DNA of 62,000 nt, taken from Diphasiastrum complanatum (lineage: Eukaryota > Streptophyta > Lycopodiopsida > Lycopodiales > Lycopodiaceae). Below the pieces are notes generated by a model. It saw nothing but the letters and a program-made list of their open reading frames with translations, was not told the origin of the DNA and did no database searches. The stretch lies in contig CM055102.1 in assembly GCA_029204225.1 (NCBI GenBank), positions 40,041,220-40,103,219 on the forward strand. The letters are read 5' to 3'. Every line of letters starts with the position of its first letter. Position 1 is the first letter of the stretch. Shown piece by piece: positions 1 to 11,769 of this stretch. The translations under genes were made by a program, and so were the position numbers.

Positions 1-38
<38 letters not shown>
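1..38. repeat. Poly-C homopolymer at window edge
   Basis: The window opens with 38 uninterrupted C residues, joined directly to sequence that in copies B (from 19,101) and C (from about 25,248) is preceded by ordinary unique sequence. It may be a real homopolymer or an assembly or sequencing edge artefact. The sequence alone cannot decide. Confidence 0.9.
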
Positions 39-41
<3 letters not shown>

Positions 42-2386
42 AAGAATCATCAATTCCTAGGCTCTTTTTTCTAGGGGTTCTCCATCCCCAATCATGGCAG
101 AGAAGATCCAAAGAGGTGATCAATCCCTCAGCTTGTCCCCAATTCTTATAGACTCCCTTGAGCTTTCATGTAGACTTATGAAAAAGCCTTCAATATAGAC
201 TCCCTTGAGCCTTCTTATGGTATCCTTCATAAGCTTTAATAAGCTTTCAAATTCTTGTTCTTGTTCCTTAGGTATTTCTTCACATACCTGCACAAACCTT
301 AAAGAAAGGTTAGTTGTGAAATCTTACCATTAGAAATGGTTCATCATATAATTTTCTAAGTTCTTAAATCTTTAGATTCTACTAATAGAATCTATACATC
401 ATCACAAGCTGTTAGTAGGAATCACAGTTTCATGAATTTCTCATCTTTAGGTAATAGTACCTATACATGCACACTGAATTCTTTTGCAAAATCAAACTTA
501 TTAAATATGAGATCATATCTTAGTTAAATCATTTGTGCAAAACAAAATGAATGGAAGATGGGATAGTCTTTATTTCTAGGGCATTGTGCCTCTGCAATTT
601 ACGGGAAAGGTCACTGTAAACTCCATTCTCATGTGTGTAGATATCATTGTTTTGGAATCAGATACATGCATGTTGTGGTGATGTAGCATGCTTGGTTCGA
701 CTTGTTTGTCTAGGTTCAATTCTATTCCTAGCCGAGAGTGTCGTGGGTGGATGCTTGGAAAAATACTATCAGTTACGATTTTTTTTTACATTTTTGTTTT
801 GATACAAATAATACTCACCCATCCATATTGACGTTGGATTTGGGACATGCCCATGGGCCACCCGAGATTGGCATGACAAGGGTAGGTTGTTGTGCCATTG
901 CAGAGGATCAATCATTGGTTGCAGCTCACACTATCCACCATCTTCCAAGCTAGGTCGCCATGTACCAAGCAATGGCAGGGCATCGTGAACCAAGTGGGGC
1001 TGGTTGGGAAGAGCTCATGAAGCTGAAAATTGGGGGGTTGGCAACCTAGGCTAGGCAACTAGCCATTGACGACGGGAGGAATGATGGCCCCCATGATTTT
1101 CAGACTCGGGCCCTAAGCAAGGGTGGGAACAACGGGACTCTTCAACAATAACGCCCCGACAAGGGGGATACTTCAAGGGCCCACGTGGCCCAATCCCAGA
1201 TTTAGGTGCAATGGGGATTGTCCCTTGACACTGAGTAGGTATATCTTAAAGGGTGGTCAAGAAGGCCAAGGATCCTTAGAAAGTGGGTCAGAGCCCGTAG
1301 ATGAAGGACGTGCCCTTGCAAGTAAAGGTAGGTTATTTTTTCTCAGATTTTTGCGATCGCTATTCTTTTCTGCTCGTCTTCTCCAGCTCTCTCCAGCAAG
1401 CATACGAGAACGAGGAAGGTGCACCAGCATCGCCAAGATCCAAACGCTTGCCTCATCTATCTGACACCATGAGCTCGGTTCTTCTGTTTTCTCAATTTAG
1501 TTTTTACGTTTGCAGCTGTTTTTGTTTGTTTTGTTGTTTCTGTTTTGTGACTGATTTCATTGTTTAGTATGGTTGTATTCACTAACTCCTCGCAAAAATG
1601 TAGTGAGATTTTTTCAGGAAAATAAACATTGCATCTAAGTTTTTCATCTGGTTAGATTCTCATACCAAGAAGGGCATAAGCAGATAGAATCCTGCCTGTG
1701 ATGCACTATGTATTGCCCATATGAGGACTTTATTTTTGTGCTTAGCTTTTTATCGAGATTTTGCGTTGATGGTTTTGTTGTAACCAACGTCCTTCATGGG
1801 ATTGTAGTTTTGTTGATCATAGCTTTGTCCAATGCATATAGCCTTTTTTAGGATTTAGGTTTAGCCTTGCCCTTTGTTTAAAGCATGCCAAAGTGTGTCA
1901 TACCAGTAGGCCACAAAATATATGGTTCAAAAAAAATTAATACAATCTAGAAGTAGTAGTATTTTGGGTTCCTTGGTTTTTACTTTTAAATACAAGCTTG
2001 TTCTAGTCCAAGATTTGAGGTTAATAAGTGGTGGTGCTGTAGTGTTTTTCACGTATTCATTGTTAGATTTTTAGGTTTGTGTAGACCATATTCGTACGGA
2101 TCTGGTTGATGTACACTTTAATTTGTGACAATGGTTTGTGTGTGTTTGTTAATAAGCATCATCAGTTCATTCGACAAATTTGCCTGAACAAACCCTAAAC
2201 GAGTGAAATAGATTTCAAATTTACAGTTGCTACTGTTGCTGCAACACGACTTTTGAAAAGAAAGAAATATGATCTAGAATATATGCTTTATATAAGTCTT
2301 GTTGGTCTTCATATATCAGTTTTGAATAATAGTCTCTTCACCTACGTTGCTTGTGCTCTGGCGCCATCTACAGTGGAGTAAAGCCC
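39..2386 (+). other. Copy A upstream flank of the SmD2 locus
   Basis: This stretch is nearly identical to 19,101-21,112 (copy B) and closely similar to 25,248-27,242 (copy C), so it is the duplicated 5' flank of the SmD2 gene. It has one large length difference: about 335 bp at roughly 132-470 is absent from B and C. The short ORFs inside are not conserved as genes. The last 200 bp hold a telo-box (AAACCCTAAA at 2190-2199) and a TATA-like TTTATATAAG near 2290, both also present in the intact copies. Confidence 0.7.
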
Positions 2387-3069
2387 ATGGAGGAGGATAC
2401 ACAAGTAAGTATACCTATGCATCTTACAGGTATACTTAAATGATCAGGAGAAGAATCACCATCCTTTCCTGTGGCGATTGTAACCTTTTAAGCCTGGTTT
2501 ATTGTGATATCTTGGATGCATGTATGTGGAATGCATATGTTTCTAAATTTTTATTTGTTGTAGATGTTTAAATCAGGAAAAGACAGAAGCAGACGAATTC
2601 AGCACTGGGCCACTTTCTGTTCTGACAATGAGTCTTAAGAACAACACACAGGTGAGTCTGAATACAAATGAGTATCAGTGTTGAATTTGGAGCACAAAAG
2701 TTGCGATGAAAAGTTCAGAACTTACTGTTGTTAATTTGTTCACAATGGAGTGTTTCTGGTATTTGAGAACCGTACTGCAGCTACCTTTACCAAACTGGCT
2801 TAATGTAGGATTTTTCTCGTAAGTTACTGCCCTTGTATTTTGTTACTCACATCGTATGTTTGAATCAGTACAATGCCTGACAAGCTGGTTGTATTTCATG
2901 TTAGGTTGTGATCAATTGCAGAAATAATCAGAAGCTTTTAGGGCGAGTGAAGGGCTTTGATAGGCACTGCTACACTCTAGGATCTGTTTACTCTGTCCTC
3001 ACGCTCCAAGGAGTACCACCAGAGAACACGCAAGTACCAAAAGTACAGAGATCTGACCTGATGGCATGA
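2387..3069 (+). pseudogene. SmD2 copy A, exon 3 interrupted by an LTR
   Basis: This is a broken copy of the gene for small nuclear ribonucleoprotein Sm D2, a core protein of spliceosomal U snRNPs. Exon 1 (2387-2404, MEEDTQ) has a GTAAGT donor. Exon 2 (2577-2651) encodes a segment with [15 protein letters not shown] and ends at GTGAGT. Exon 3 starts at 2905 after TTAG. The match to the intact copy stops after the His-Cys codons at 2970, where the LTR begins. The reading frame continues into the LTR and stops at TGA 3067-3069, which would give an 85-residue chimera lacking the second half of the Sm fold. Exon 2 has SLKNN where the intact copies have SVKNN, and exon 3 has other substitutions shared with copy B. 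It is very probably not a working Sm protein. Confidence 0.88.
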
Positions 3070-4127
3070 CGTCAGCTGATACTCCCTAGGTCGTGGCTAA
3101 ACTACCACTCTTGTAATTCTCTGGTTAGTTGTAGATGGTTAATCACTCTAATCTTAGATTTGCATAGAGAGACTGTACTTATTGAATAATACTTGACATA
3201 TATCAATAGGATACACACTTAAACATAGATAAGTAGTACCTGACTACCCTCTGGAGGATTGTAGGAGTGTTTCAGCTGGCAGTGCCCAGCAAACGCGTCT
3301 GAACTCCATCCGAATCTCGAAGGAGAGTCGCGAATGTTTTCTCCTCACGATTCTGACTCGCTTTCTCATCACATAAATTGACAAAACAAGAATCAAGAAC
3401 TAATCTACAGCATTTTAGGAGTCCAAGAATCAATAAACCAACCAGCCTTTTGATTCTTGGACACCCCAAGAACATCAAGAACTGGAATGTCAGAGATATG
3501 CAAGATTTACACCACAGATTCAGCCTATGTAGTTTACCTGAATGCTGGTTCCTACATTAATCCACAAACAAGGAAAGAAACTAATCTACTCTACGAAAGC
3601 AGCAAATCTAATCCACTCTACAGTCCACAACCACACACAAAGGGAAGGAAGGGCAAGATCATGAATGCATCACTCAAAAAACAAGCATGATCAAGGAGCT
3701 CAATGGATGCACCAAACTCGTAAAGGCTCTTCTCATTTCAGCATGGAGTTGATACAATTCACAAAAAACTCCTCTAAACAAAGAGGGAATCTCTTTAATA
3801 AGCAAGAGAGCTTCTTAGGTGGATCCTAGTGGAATTTCCACATTTCACAAATTACAAGTGGAACAGTGGCTCACTCTACCTTCTTTAAGAGGAGTCTACT
3901 TGCATTTATTACATTTGCCTAGAAATACTAGTTCTTACATGGTCATTCCATCTTTCGAGATTCACCATGAGGCTTACACAGTTCTTACTTGTCATTACTA
4001 ACTAGTATTCCTCGGCTCTCAGTCTTCATTAGTCTCGTATTCTCAAAGACCTCCTCGGTCTAAGGTGAGAGGTGCTCTTGAGTTGCTCTATCCGAGTATC
4101 TTGGGAATTCGACAGAATCAGCCAACA
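2968..4127 (-). repeat. LTR of a Ty3-like element (copy A, 3' LTR of the minus-strand element)
   Basis: The block starts TGCTACACTCTAGG on the plus strand and ends CAGCCAACA, so on the minus strand it reads TGTTGGCTG...GTGTAGCA with TG/CA ends. Immediately outside the 4127 end, the minus strand reads AGGAGTGGGATGA, a polypurine-tract-like sequence where one is expected before a 3' LTR. Length is 1160 bp, the same as the copy at 21,694-22,853; a third, truncated copy ends at 17,105. The gag remnants to the right are also on the minus strand, which supports this orientation. The 2968 boundary is uncertain by a few bases because TGC also belongs to the SmD2 exon. Confidence 0.75.
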
Positions 4128-4700
4128 TCATCCCACTCCTAATGTGTTATAGGACCCATTGCAACTCATATTGGACGATGTCGCTCAGCTTTGCATTGGC
4201 ATCTTCGATCGTCACTTGGAAAAGCTTACATAAAACCAAGTGCTTATTGTCGCCAGTCTTTATCACAAAACCTGTTTTTCATGAATTGCCGCAGTTTAAC
4301 CAGAATGTCTTATTGCTGCAATTGGTTGACATTCTCAAATTTGGAGAGCTCTCAGCAATTTCACAACTTGTATGCTCGAGTGCTTTCCATGTGTTTCTTT
4401 GTTTTGTCACTTGTATTTGCCATTGACAGTTTCATCTTTGGTTTCTTGGCAGATTCTATCTTCTGGGAGGTCTGTATCCTCCATTTGCCTCTGGGTGTTT
4501 CCGTGGTTATTCTCTCAGTTGAAGTTCCAGTCTCAAGGAAAACCTTTGATTTGCAGGTTGCACAGACTTTGGTTATCAGTCTCAAGGGGATGGACTCATC
4601 ATCAATAAATTGGTGGTAGGAACAGATTTGGATGGACAGTTTGATAACATAAAGGAAACATGATGAAGGCTTGGTGGAAGTGTGAGAGTATTGATAGTTC
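4128..4700 (-). other. Polypurine tract and 3' non-coding part of the Ty3-like element
   Basis: The first 13 bases (4128-4140) give a purine-rich stretch on the minus strand abutting the LTR. The rest holds only short overlapping ORFs on both strands and no protease, reverse transcriptase or integrase similarity. The same sequence is repeated at 22,854-23,430. Confidence 0.5.
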
Positions 4701-5560
4701 TACAGTTGCAGCCTTGGACCCTTGCAATGCCGAGCTTTGACCACCACTTGCTAGGTGAGGAGCTCACTTTATTTGCAGGTTCACGTTGTCTTTATCTTTC
4801 TTTTTTCTGCAGCTCTTTCTTTTGATCCGTTAAGTTTGGATCTCTTTGGGCTTCATAAGAGAGGATTCAACTATCATTACTCCAAAGAGTTTCTTTTGAT
4901 CAAGGTTGATCTGACTCATTTGTTGCTTAAGTTTTGTCTTTTCCTTCTCAGCTTCTTGGATCTTCCTCTTTAGTTCTTCTAGCTGTTTTGCCTGCTTCTC
5001 GGGTCTTCGTTTGACTGATCAACCATTGTAGGTGGCAATTGGTCTTCGAAAGACATTTGCAATGATCTTTCAACTGCTTCGGTAGGACTATAAAAAAATA
5101 GGGATTTCTCAGAAGAAATATAAACTGATGATAAACAAACAGATGGAAGGAAGGGTGGTAGTGACAACGGTAGATGGTTTGGGCAATAGGCATGAGAATG
5201 GATGCAGATGTGTGACGAGAGGTTGGTTGAAGAAGGAGACTGATTTCCCAATGCTTTTGTTTCCCTTTCTGAAGGATCTTCATCGTGACTGGGGTACTTC
5301 TTCTGATTGAGTCTTTTTGGATTACCCATCTGCCTTCTTTAGTCTTGTCTTTTTCATGTTTGACTTGTGACCTTGGTTGTCGATCTTGCTGATGTTGTTG
5401 CTGGTAATGTGGCTGCTCTAGTGGATCCAAGTAGATCCACTCTCTTCTCCCCCCAAAAAAAAAAATCTATTGGTGGGGATGTTGCTGGTAACTGTTCATG
5501 TTCAAGATTGGAGCGGCGTGTGGAACACGCAGTTGAAAACATGGTGAACATGCGACTGGA
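4700..5560 (-). pseudogene. Coiled-coil-like C-terminal region of a Ty3-like gag, decayed
   Basis: On the minus strand the frame near 4850-5010 reads as a charged, heptad-like stretch (KQAKQLEELKRKIQEAEKEK), suggesting a coiled coil. Overlapping frames hold 116- and 160-residue ORFs without recognisable motifs. The segment lies between the gag zinc knuckle (6560-6601) and the LTR, so it is probably the downstream part of the gag polyprotein. The same stretch up to 5498 is repeated at 23,430-24,228. No enzymatic pol domain is seen, so the element looks non-autonomous or internally deleted. Confidence 0.4.
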
Positions 5561-6430
5561 CTAAAGATTGAACAAATTTTAACTAAATTTGTTTCGATCT
5601 TGCTGTAGTTGACTTGAAGAGGAATATGGCAATGAGGTACAAGAATCAACTCTAACTTGTCATGGATTTCTCATAGTTTTCAAAAAATTGAAACTGCTAT
5701 ACAAAGTAATCTAAAGATGGATAGATGAATGAAAATGTGTTCTGGAGATGCTCTATAGAAGACTCTCGTGCAGTAGCTATTCCTCATGCAAAAATCAATC
5801 ACACAAAATAGGTGAGGAGAAACAAGGAAATAAACAAACGTGACAGAGAGTGAGAACTGTATAGCACTTGTCGAACAAAACTTGCATTCATCAACATTGA
5901 TAAGACACCTTGATAGTTGGAATAGTTCATTTGCTTTGTAGAGTAATGATACGTACTCTGATATGCCCTTGTCAAAACAAGGTAGGGTTGGTGACACAAA
6001 AATCTACCATCATTGATAGCAGATATTGTAAGATATAGCTTGACATGCAGGTATGGTTGAGGTACTATGTCCTAAGGACCTCTATGAACAAGAGATTCAG
6101 AACCGAATCTCTATCTCGATTTTCGAATCCGAGAAATATTGTGTATTGGCACATTGAAAATCTTATCAGCTTGTGGAAAGACAAATAGATTTGAGTTGCA
6201 GAAGGGGCGGAAAACTGTCAATTCCCTATGGAAGTTGCTCTTGGTTGGACATTGTAGCAGATGACAGAATATCGGTTTCACTTTCTTGCAACAATGACTC
6301 ATTTCATATTAGTGTCTTGTGGCATTTTGGAGCTGGTATATTGTGCGGTAATGTAGAAGTTTTCTAGAAACTTCTCAAGTGAGCAACAGGTTGAGCGGTT
6401 GGGTGCTATGGTGCTCGTGTGGTTGTCGTG
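5561..6430. other. Element body without recognisable coding content
   Basis: This lies between the coiled-coil-like region and the gag zinc knuckle. It contains only short ORFs of 60-105 codons on either strand and nothing similar to a known domain. It is unique to copy A, because copy B departs from A at A-position 5498. Confidence 0.4.
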
Positions 6431-6436
6431 AGGATC

Positions 6437-7505
6437 CTATCGGGAGTCATAACTAACGTGACGGGTAAGTAGGATCTTAGTTGGTTGCTTTGGACAGTCT
6501 TTGAAACTGTGTTTTTGAATACAGTCGGGACACTCAGCATGGTACTGGGTCTTAATTGGACAATCAACCATGAAATGGTGGATTTCACCACAGATGAAAC
6601 ATCTGGTGTGTAGTGGCCCTTGTATAACGGCGTAGCCATCTTGTATGGCTAGTGGTTCTGGACTTTCTGGTGGATATTCATGATAAGGCAAGGCATTTCC
6701 AGATTGTGATGGGTGTTCTTCATATTGTTGAACTGTATGTGCTTGGATAGGTCGATATGAAGGACAAGCATCAACATGATGCGTAGCTCGTCAGTGTGGA
6801 CACCATATTGTTTTTCGTCTATAAGGTACCTGTGCAGGGTTTGGCTGACCAGGCATATTGCTTTGGATAGACGTCAGGGTAGCTTGAAACTCATTGGTGA
6901 GTTTCTCCATCTATAGCTGATGTTGCTTATTAAGCAACTCCAATTGGAATTTCCAAAGTTGATCTCGGGTGTCGTCGATCGGCTTTGACTCATGGACAGG
7001 AGCGTGTGGTGCTCGTCTTTCCCTAGATTCGTCAACATCTGATCCTTCGTCTTCTTCCTTCAGACATAGCTAACTTTAGACTTGTGTATTCATCATTGGA
7101 TTTAAGCTCGCATCTAATCCATCTTGAAAGGCCGACTAAGAACCAGATGATGAGCATCTGTTCGGAGGGCTGTTCTTGTACTTGACTTTTGAGTCGTTTG
7201 AAACGCTTGATATAGTCTCGTACACATTCATCTTTTGCCATCTTGATGTTACTCAATTTGACAAAAGGGCTCTCGACCAAGCGAAAGGGCATAAGGGACT
7301 CTTTTAAAATTGACCAGTCTGTCTTCTCTTCACGATCAAGGTTGAAAAACCAGTCACGTGCTTTAGCGATCATGGTCATCGAAAACAGTTGGACCATAGC
7401 ATCGGGGGATGTTTCGCCATATACATCACATGCATTCTCAAAGATTTGCAAAAATCTTTGAGAGTCCGAACTACCGTCAAACTTTGGTAGATCTAGTTTG
7501 GGTAT
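6437..7505 (-). pseudogene. gag: Ty3/gypsy-type gag (capsid domain and CCHC zinc knuckle), frameshifted
   Basis: The minus-strand frame beginning near 7505 has LPKFDG followed by a Retrotrans_gag-like domain: an aromatic-rich stretch containing ARDWFFNL, then DWSILKESL, then VRDYIKRFKRLKSQ and a WFLVGL motif (7032-7451). In another frame, at 6560-6601, is a canonical CX2CX4HX4C zinc knuckle (CFICGEIHHFMVDC), with a second Cys/His-rich stretch just after it. Gag packages the element RNA in virus-like particles. The frame change between the two parts and internal stops near 7080 show decay. No pol gene follows in its direction. The family is judged from the domain pattern only. Confidence 0.75.
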
Positions 7506-10415
7506 ACGTCTCTCAAGATGAGTTCCGTGGGTAGCAGAAACTCCATTAGGGTTCGTTCTGACCTGTGAGGGCTCAGTACCTTAAAAATGGGCTCCTGCTC
7601 ATGAAGACTCGGCTCTTTCAGGTTCTTGTCTGTCGAACGGGTTTGTGGATGGCACTTGGAGTTCGGCTCTCATTCGGTAGAGCCTATGACGTCTGATTTG
7701 TTCAGCTACAGGGGACCGAATCTCGTATGGATAATCGTCTGGGACTTCTGGCTCGTTTTGTTGGTCCATTGAGGACTGGTGTGTTTGTTTTTGTGTTGGG
7801 TATGAGTTTTTTTTATTGTGTTTTTGATTTTTCGAGTTTTTTTGTGTTTTTGGGGAGGGTTTTTTTTTTTTTTTTTGGTGTTTTGCGGTCCCTACGGTTT
7901 ACGATTTACGGTTACGGGGGGTTGCGGTTATTTGTGGTAGATTTCTGTCAGTGGTGATATCTAGTTGGTGCGGTTAGTTGCGATCTGTGTTTCGTTGTGG
8001 TCAGTTGCGATCCGTTGCGATTGTGGTGGAGACGGGTGAATGCGGTAGATGATTGTGGTTTTGACGGGTATATGTAGTGTCGACGGGTACCTGTAATGAC
8101 GGTGGTTGATTGCGGTAGCAGTAGTTGAGTACGGTTTTAGTGGTGTCAGTGTGCGGTGTCAACGGTGCTATTCGGATGGTGGCCTGTTGGCTGCTGAAGG
8201 TGGAAGGGGTTTGAATATGGTCACGTCAATGCATTAGGAGATGCGGTGAGTTGTGGTTGGTTACGACAGGGCAACGATGGATTGGATTGGAATACGGGTG
8301 GAGGAATGATGGGATTGGATTAGGGTGACGAAATGATGTAGTTTGATTGCGGTCTAATGCGGTTGAGGACGGAGGGATGCGGTTGATGACGTTGGAGATG
8401 GTTGAATGCTGTTTCAGCAAACGTTTGTGGGCGAAGGGTCCGTGTGCCGGCGTAAGGTGGTGTTTGTGGGAATTTGCGGTAGCTATGGTTCTATTGTGGG
8501 TGCGATTGGAGTGTGAGTTGGTTTTAGTTAAGTGCGTGTGTGACAGTTTACGGCAGTCAGTATGTATCAAAGGCTGATGTAGTTGGGGTGCGGGTGGAGT
8601 GGATGTCTGCAGTTTATGCCAGGTTACGGATGTGCGATTGTAATGTGGTTGCTGGTGGTGATCGCTGTCTGTAGTGGTGTCAGTTGAAAGGTGCAGTTAA
8701 ATGCAGTGGTTGTGTGTTTTTGGATGGTTTTGGAATGGACGTATGCAGATTGTGACTGATTATAATCGGAATACAATGGAGCGGTCGAATTTGTAAGTGG
8801 TCATTATAATGCGATCTTGCGATTTGCGGTGGGGTGCGGGTGATTGCGAGCAGTGGTGGAGGCGGTGTGATTACGGTCTCGACAGTTGTATGTGGTGTTA
8901 ATGTTTGAATGCAGTTTCGATGGGTGGACACGGTTTCAACGGGTGATTGCGGTGGAACGAGTGCATGCGGTTGTTACGTTTATGTCAAGTGACGGATGTG
9001 TTGTTGTGATGTGGCTACTGGCGGTGGTTGCGGTCTGGAGCGGTGTCAGTTGGAATCTATTGCGAGGATGGCAAATGGAGATGGGTGTAGGTGAATGTAG
9101 TGGTCGTGTGTGTTGGGATGGTAATGGGATGGATGTAAGGAGAAATGGAGATGGAGAGATGTGAATGCGGGTGTTACGTTTGTTGTGGTTTGAAGACGCT
9201 CAGGTTGGAGGTGACTGAGGCCGCTATGGCTGAACGGTGGATTTGGTTGAATGTGTGTGAGCGTTGGAACATGGTGATGTGGTTTCTACGGTGTGAGAAT
9301 GGAGACAATTGGATTGCGGTGGGTAGCGATGTTTTGCAGTCTGCTGGATTGGAATTAGTTGTGGTTAGTTACGGGATGGTTGATTGTTGGTCACGTGGGA
9401 TTTGGTGCAGTGATGGTGGTTAATTAGGATCTACAGGGCAAGGTAGTCAGGATGGATTAATGTGTGCGTGGTTTGAATTTCTTTGGTTGTAGGGGAAAGA
9501 GACTGCTACGGCTGAAGATCAGATGGCTTGCGGTTTCCACGGTGTGAGAATAAAGACGAGGTGATTGTGGAGTTGTGCGGTGGGTTATGGTGGATGTGGT
9601 CATTATGGCGGATGTGGTGATTACGATATACAGGGAGCGGTTGTGGCGATTGCGATTTCAACGGCTGGGTGCGGTTTCAACGGCGATATGCAAATGTGGG
9701 TAGAGGGTGGTCTCTTGGCTGTTGAAGGTGGTCGAGGGTCGTCATAGGGTCGTCTGATTGCGGTCTGTTGCGACTGTGGAGGAATCGGTTGTAATGAGGG
9801 GATTAAGGGTGGATGCATGTAGTGTTCGGGTTCGGTTGCGATGGTGTAGAGGAGTGACTATGTTGTGATTAGATGTGGATGATTAGGTGATGTGGAGTGC
9901 AGCCAATTGCGGTTGAAGGTGAAAGGGGTGTGAATGCGGTGGGTTGCGAATGAAGGATGAATGGCGTTGGGTGTTTGTGAATGCAGACCAATGCGATGTG
10001 TTTGCGAGTTAGGCGGGGTAGTTAGCAGATTGGTGTTCTGCGATGCAATGTGGTCAGTTGTGGTGTAGTGCGGGTAGTATGGGTGTATGTGTTCTTGTTT
10101 GCGACTGCTAATGAAGGCAGTATGTTTGCGGTCTAATGTGGATGCGGGTAGGTGTGTGATTAGTACAGGCGGAGAGGCGTGGGAGATGAATAGGGGCAGA
10201 GTGCATAAGATGCAAACGGAGATTGACGGAGTCAGATGCAAACGAAGGTAGAAGGTGGTGGATGCAAAGAAAATGCGTAGTAATTTGTTATGGTCTAGCG
10301 TGGATGTCGTCTAGCTAAAGTGTGAGAGATCCCTTCGGTCGAGATCTGACGATAGGCTCTGGCTCCGGTCAAGATTTTAACAGTTGGTCATGGGTTGAGA
10401 GCTGACTTAGGTCGT

Positions 10416-10640
10416 CTGTTGATATCTGACTGAGGCCGTCGGTTGAGATCCGATTGAGGCCGTCGGTTGAGATCTGACTGAGGCCGTCGGTTGAGATCTT
10501 ACTGAGTCCGTCGGTTGAGATTTAACTGAAAATCGTCGGTTGAGATCTAACTGAAAATCGTCGGTCGAGATGTCACAGAGCACCGTCAGTCGAGATCTAA
10601 GAGCTAGGCTCTGGCTCCGGTTGAGATTTTAGCTTGAGGG
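10416..10640. repeat. 24-25-bp tandem repeat, CCGTCGGTTGAGATCTGACT type
   Basis: About eight adjacent units start GGTTGAGATC and end in GGCCGTC or AATCGTC, with 24-25-bp spacing. Later units decay into GAGATGTCACAGAGCACC and CTCTGGCTCC versions. The last units reappear at 16,028-16,130 in the rearranged fragment. Confidence 0.85.
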
Positions 10641-11139
10641 AACGGAAGGAGCGTGAAGGTCTGGCAGAGAGGAAGAGAGGTATGGTTGTAAGCGGTCGTG
10701 ATGGGATGGCATGCGATTGCGATGATATGGGGGTGCTATAATGTCGATGGTATGTGTTTGACGTCGAGGTGATCGTTCCAGGTCGAATTGCGGTGGATTG
10801 CGACCTAATGCGGTGTGTTGTTGTGGCGATGGAATGGGGGCGCAATGGTATGTGGGTGCGATTGGTTTGCGGTCTGCGGCGGTTGTGGTGGTAGTGCGGT
10901 CAGCTGCTGTGTCAGCGGTTGAGTGTATGTCAGTGGTTGATTACGGTGTCAGCAACTGATTGTGGGTGAATGGGAAGCGGGGCTGTTGGCGATTGTATGT
11001 CGTGAAATGCAGGGTATTTCGTTATGCGGATGTGTGCGGTGTTTGCGATGTGTGGAGGTTGCGATGGTATGCTGTTGTAGGGTGATTGCAAGGGTTCGAT
11101 GAAATGCGATGGTTGCGAAGTGATACGGTGTGAGGGCAG

Positions 11140-11667
11140 CTATTGCGATGGAGTGCATAAGGTATGTTGAATGAGACGGTATGCGGTCAAATGCGGAGGT
11201 GACGAAGTCCTTCTATGCAGAAGCAGATCCCGTCGGTTGAGACCTGAGCAAAGTCCGTCGGTTGAGATTTCAGAGATCACGCCTGTTGAGAATTGACAAA
11301 GGCCTCTGGTTGAACTTTGACACAAGCCTCCGGTTGAGATGGGAGGCAGTGCATCGGTTGAGATCGTACAGATTGGCTCCGGTTGAGATGGGAATTGGTG
11401 TGTGTCAGTTGAGATCTGATAGATTACTCCGGTTGAGATGGGAGTCAGTGCATCGGTTGAGATCTGAATGGGCACTCTGATTGAGATGTAAGCTGGTGCT
11501 TCGGTTGAAATTTTGGTTGGGCTCCGGTTGAGATTTGAAGCGTGAGAAAACTGGACCGGAAGCTTGGATAGAAGGGAATCCAGGTCTGCTTGGGCATTTG
11601 GTAACAATGGATTTCCGTGTCTATCAGCCCGTGGGTTTGGGCAATGATGCAGCCAGTTATGTGGCAC
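11140..11667 (-). other. Open frame over about twelve 8-9-residue IST(D/G) repeats
   Basis: The minus strand is open for 175 codons across a diverged tandem repeat (about 11,226-11,540). Repeats are mostly 24-27 bp, so the frame stays open. The protein view shows IST(D/G) recurring every 8-9 residues, for example ISTDALTP and ISTGVIYQ. No known domain is recognised. It may be an accident of a repeat whose period stays near a multiple of three and which lacks minus-strand stops, or a relic of a low-complexity protein. Its place in the inferred leader of a retroelement argues against a host gene. Confidence 0.35.
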
Positions 11668-11769
11668 TGGCCAGTTTGTAGAAACTGAGTGGTGGTGAAA
11701 GATGGGGAGTTTGTGTGCAGGGATCTGAACGTGGACAATGTTGCGGTTCTTCTGTATGTAGAATGCGGT

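Noticed and set aside
1123-1567. Overlapping 113- and 88-codon ORFs repeated in copies A, B and C
   Set aside because: They are conserved only because the DNA is duplicated. Frames differ slightly in length between copies, no domain is recognisable, and they lie in the SmD2 5' flank.
4948-5430. 160-codon minus-strand ORF as an independent gene
   Set aside because: Composition is Gln- and His-rich, its frame overlaps the coiled-coil-like gag frame, and it is repeated only within the duplicated element.
8226-10845. Many His- and Thr-rich ORFs in the TGCGGT block
   Set aside because: They reflect base composition of a repeat with few stops. No motif or conservation supports them.
10416-11540. 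CRISPR-like array of GGTTGAGATC units
   Set aside because: Units are contiguous 24-27-bp tandem repeats without unique spacers, in a plant genome.
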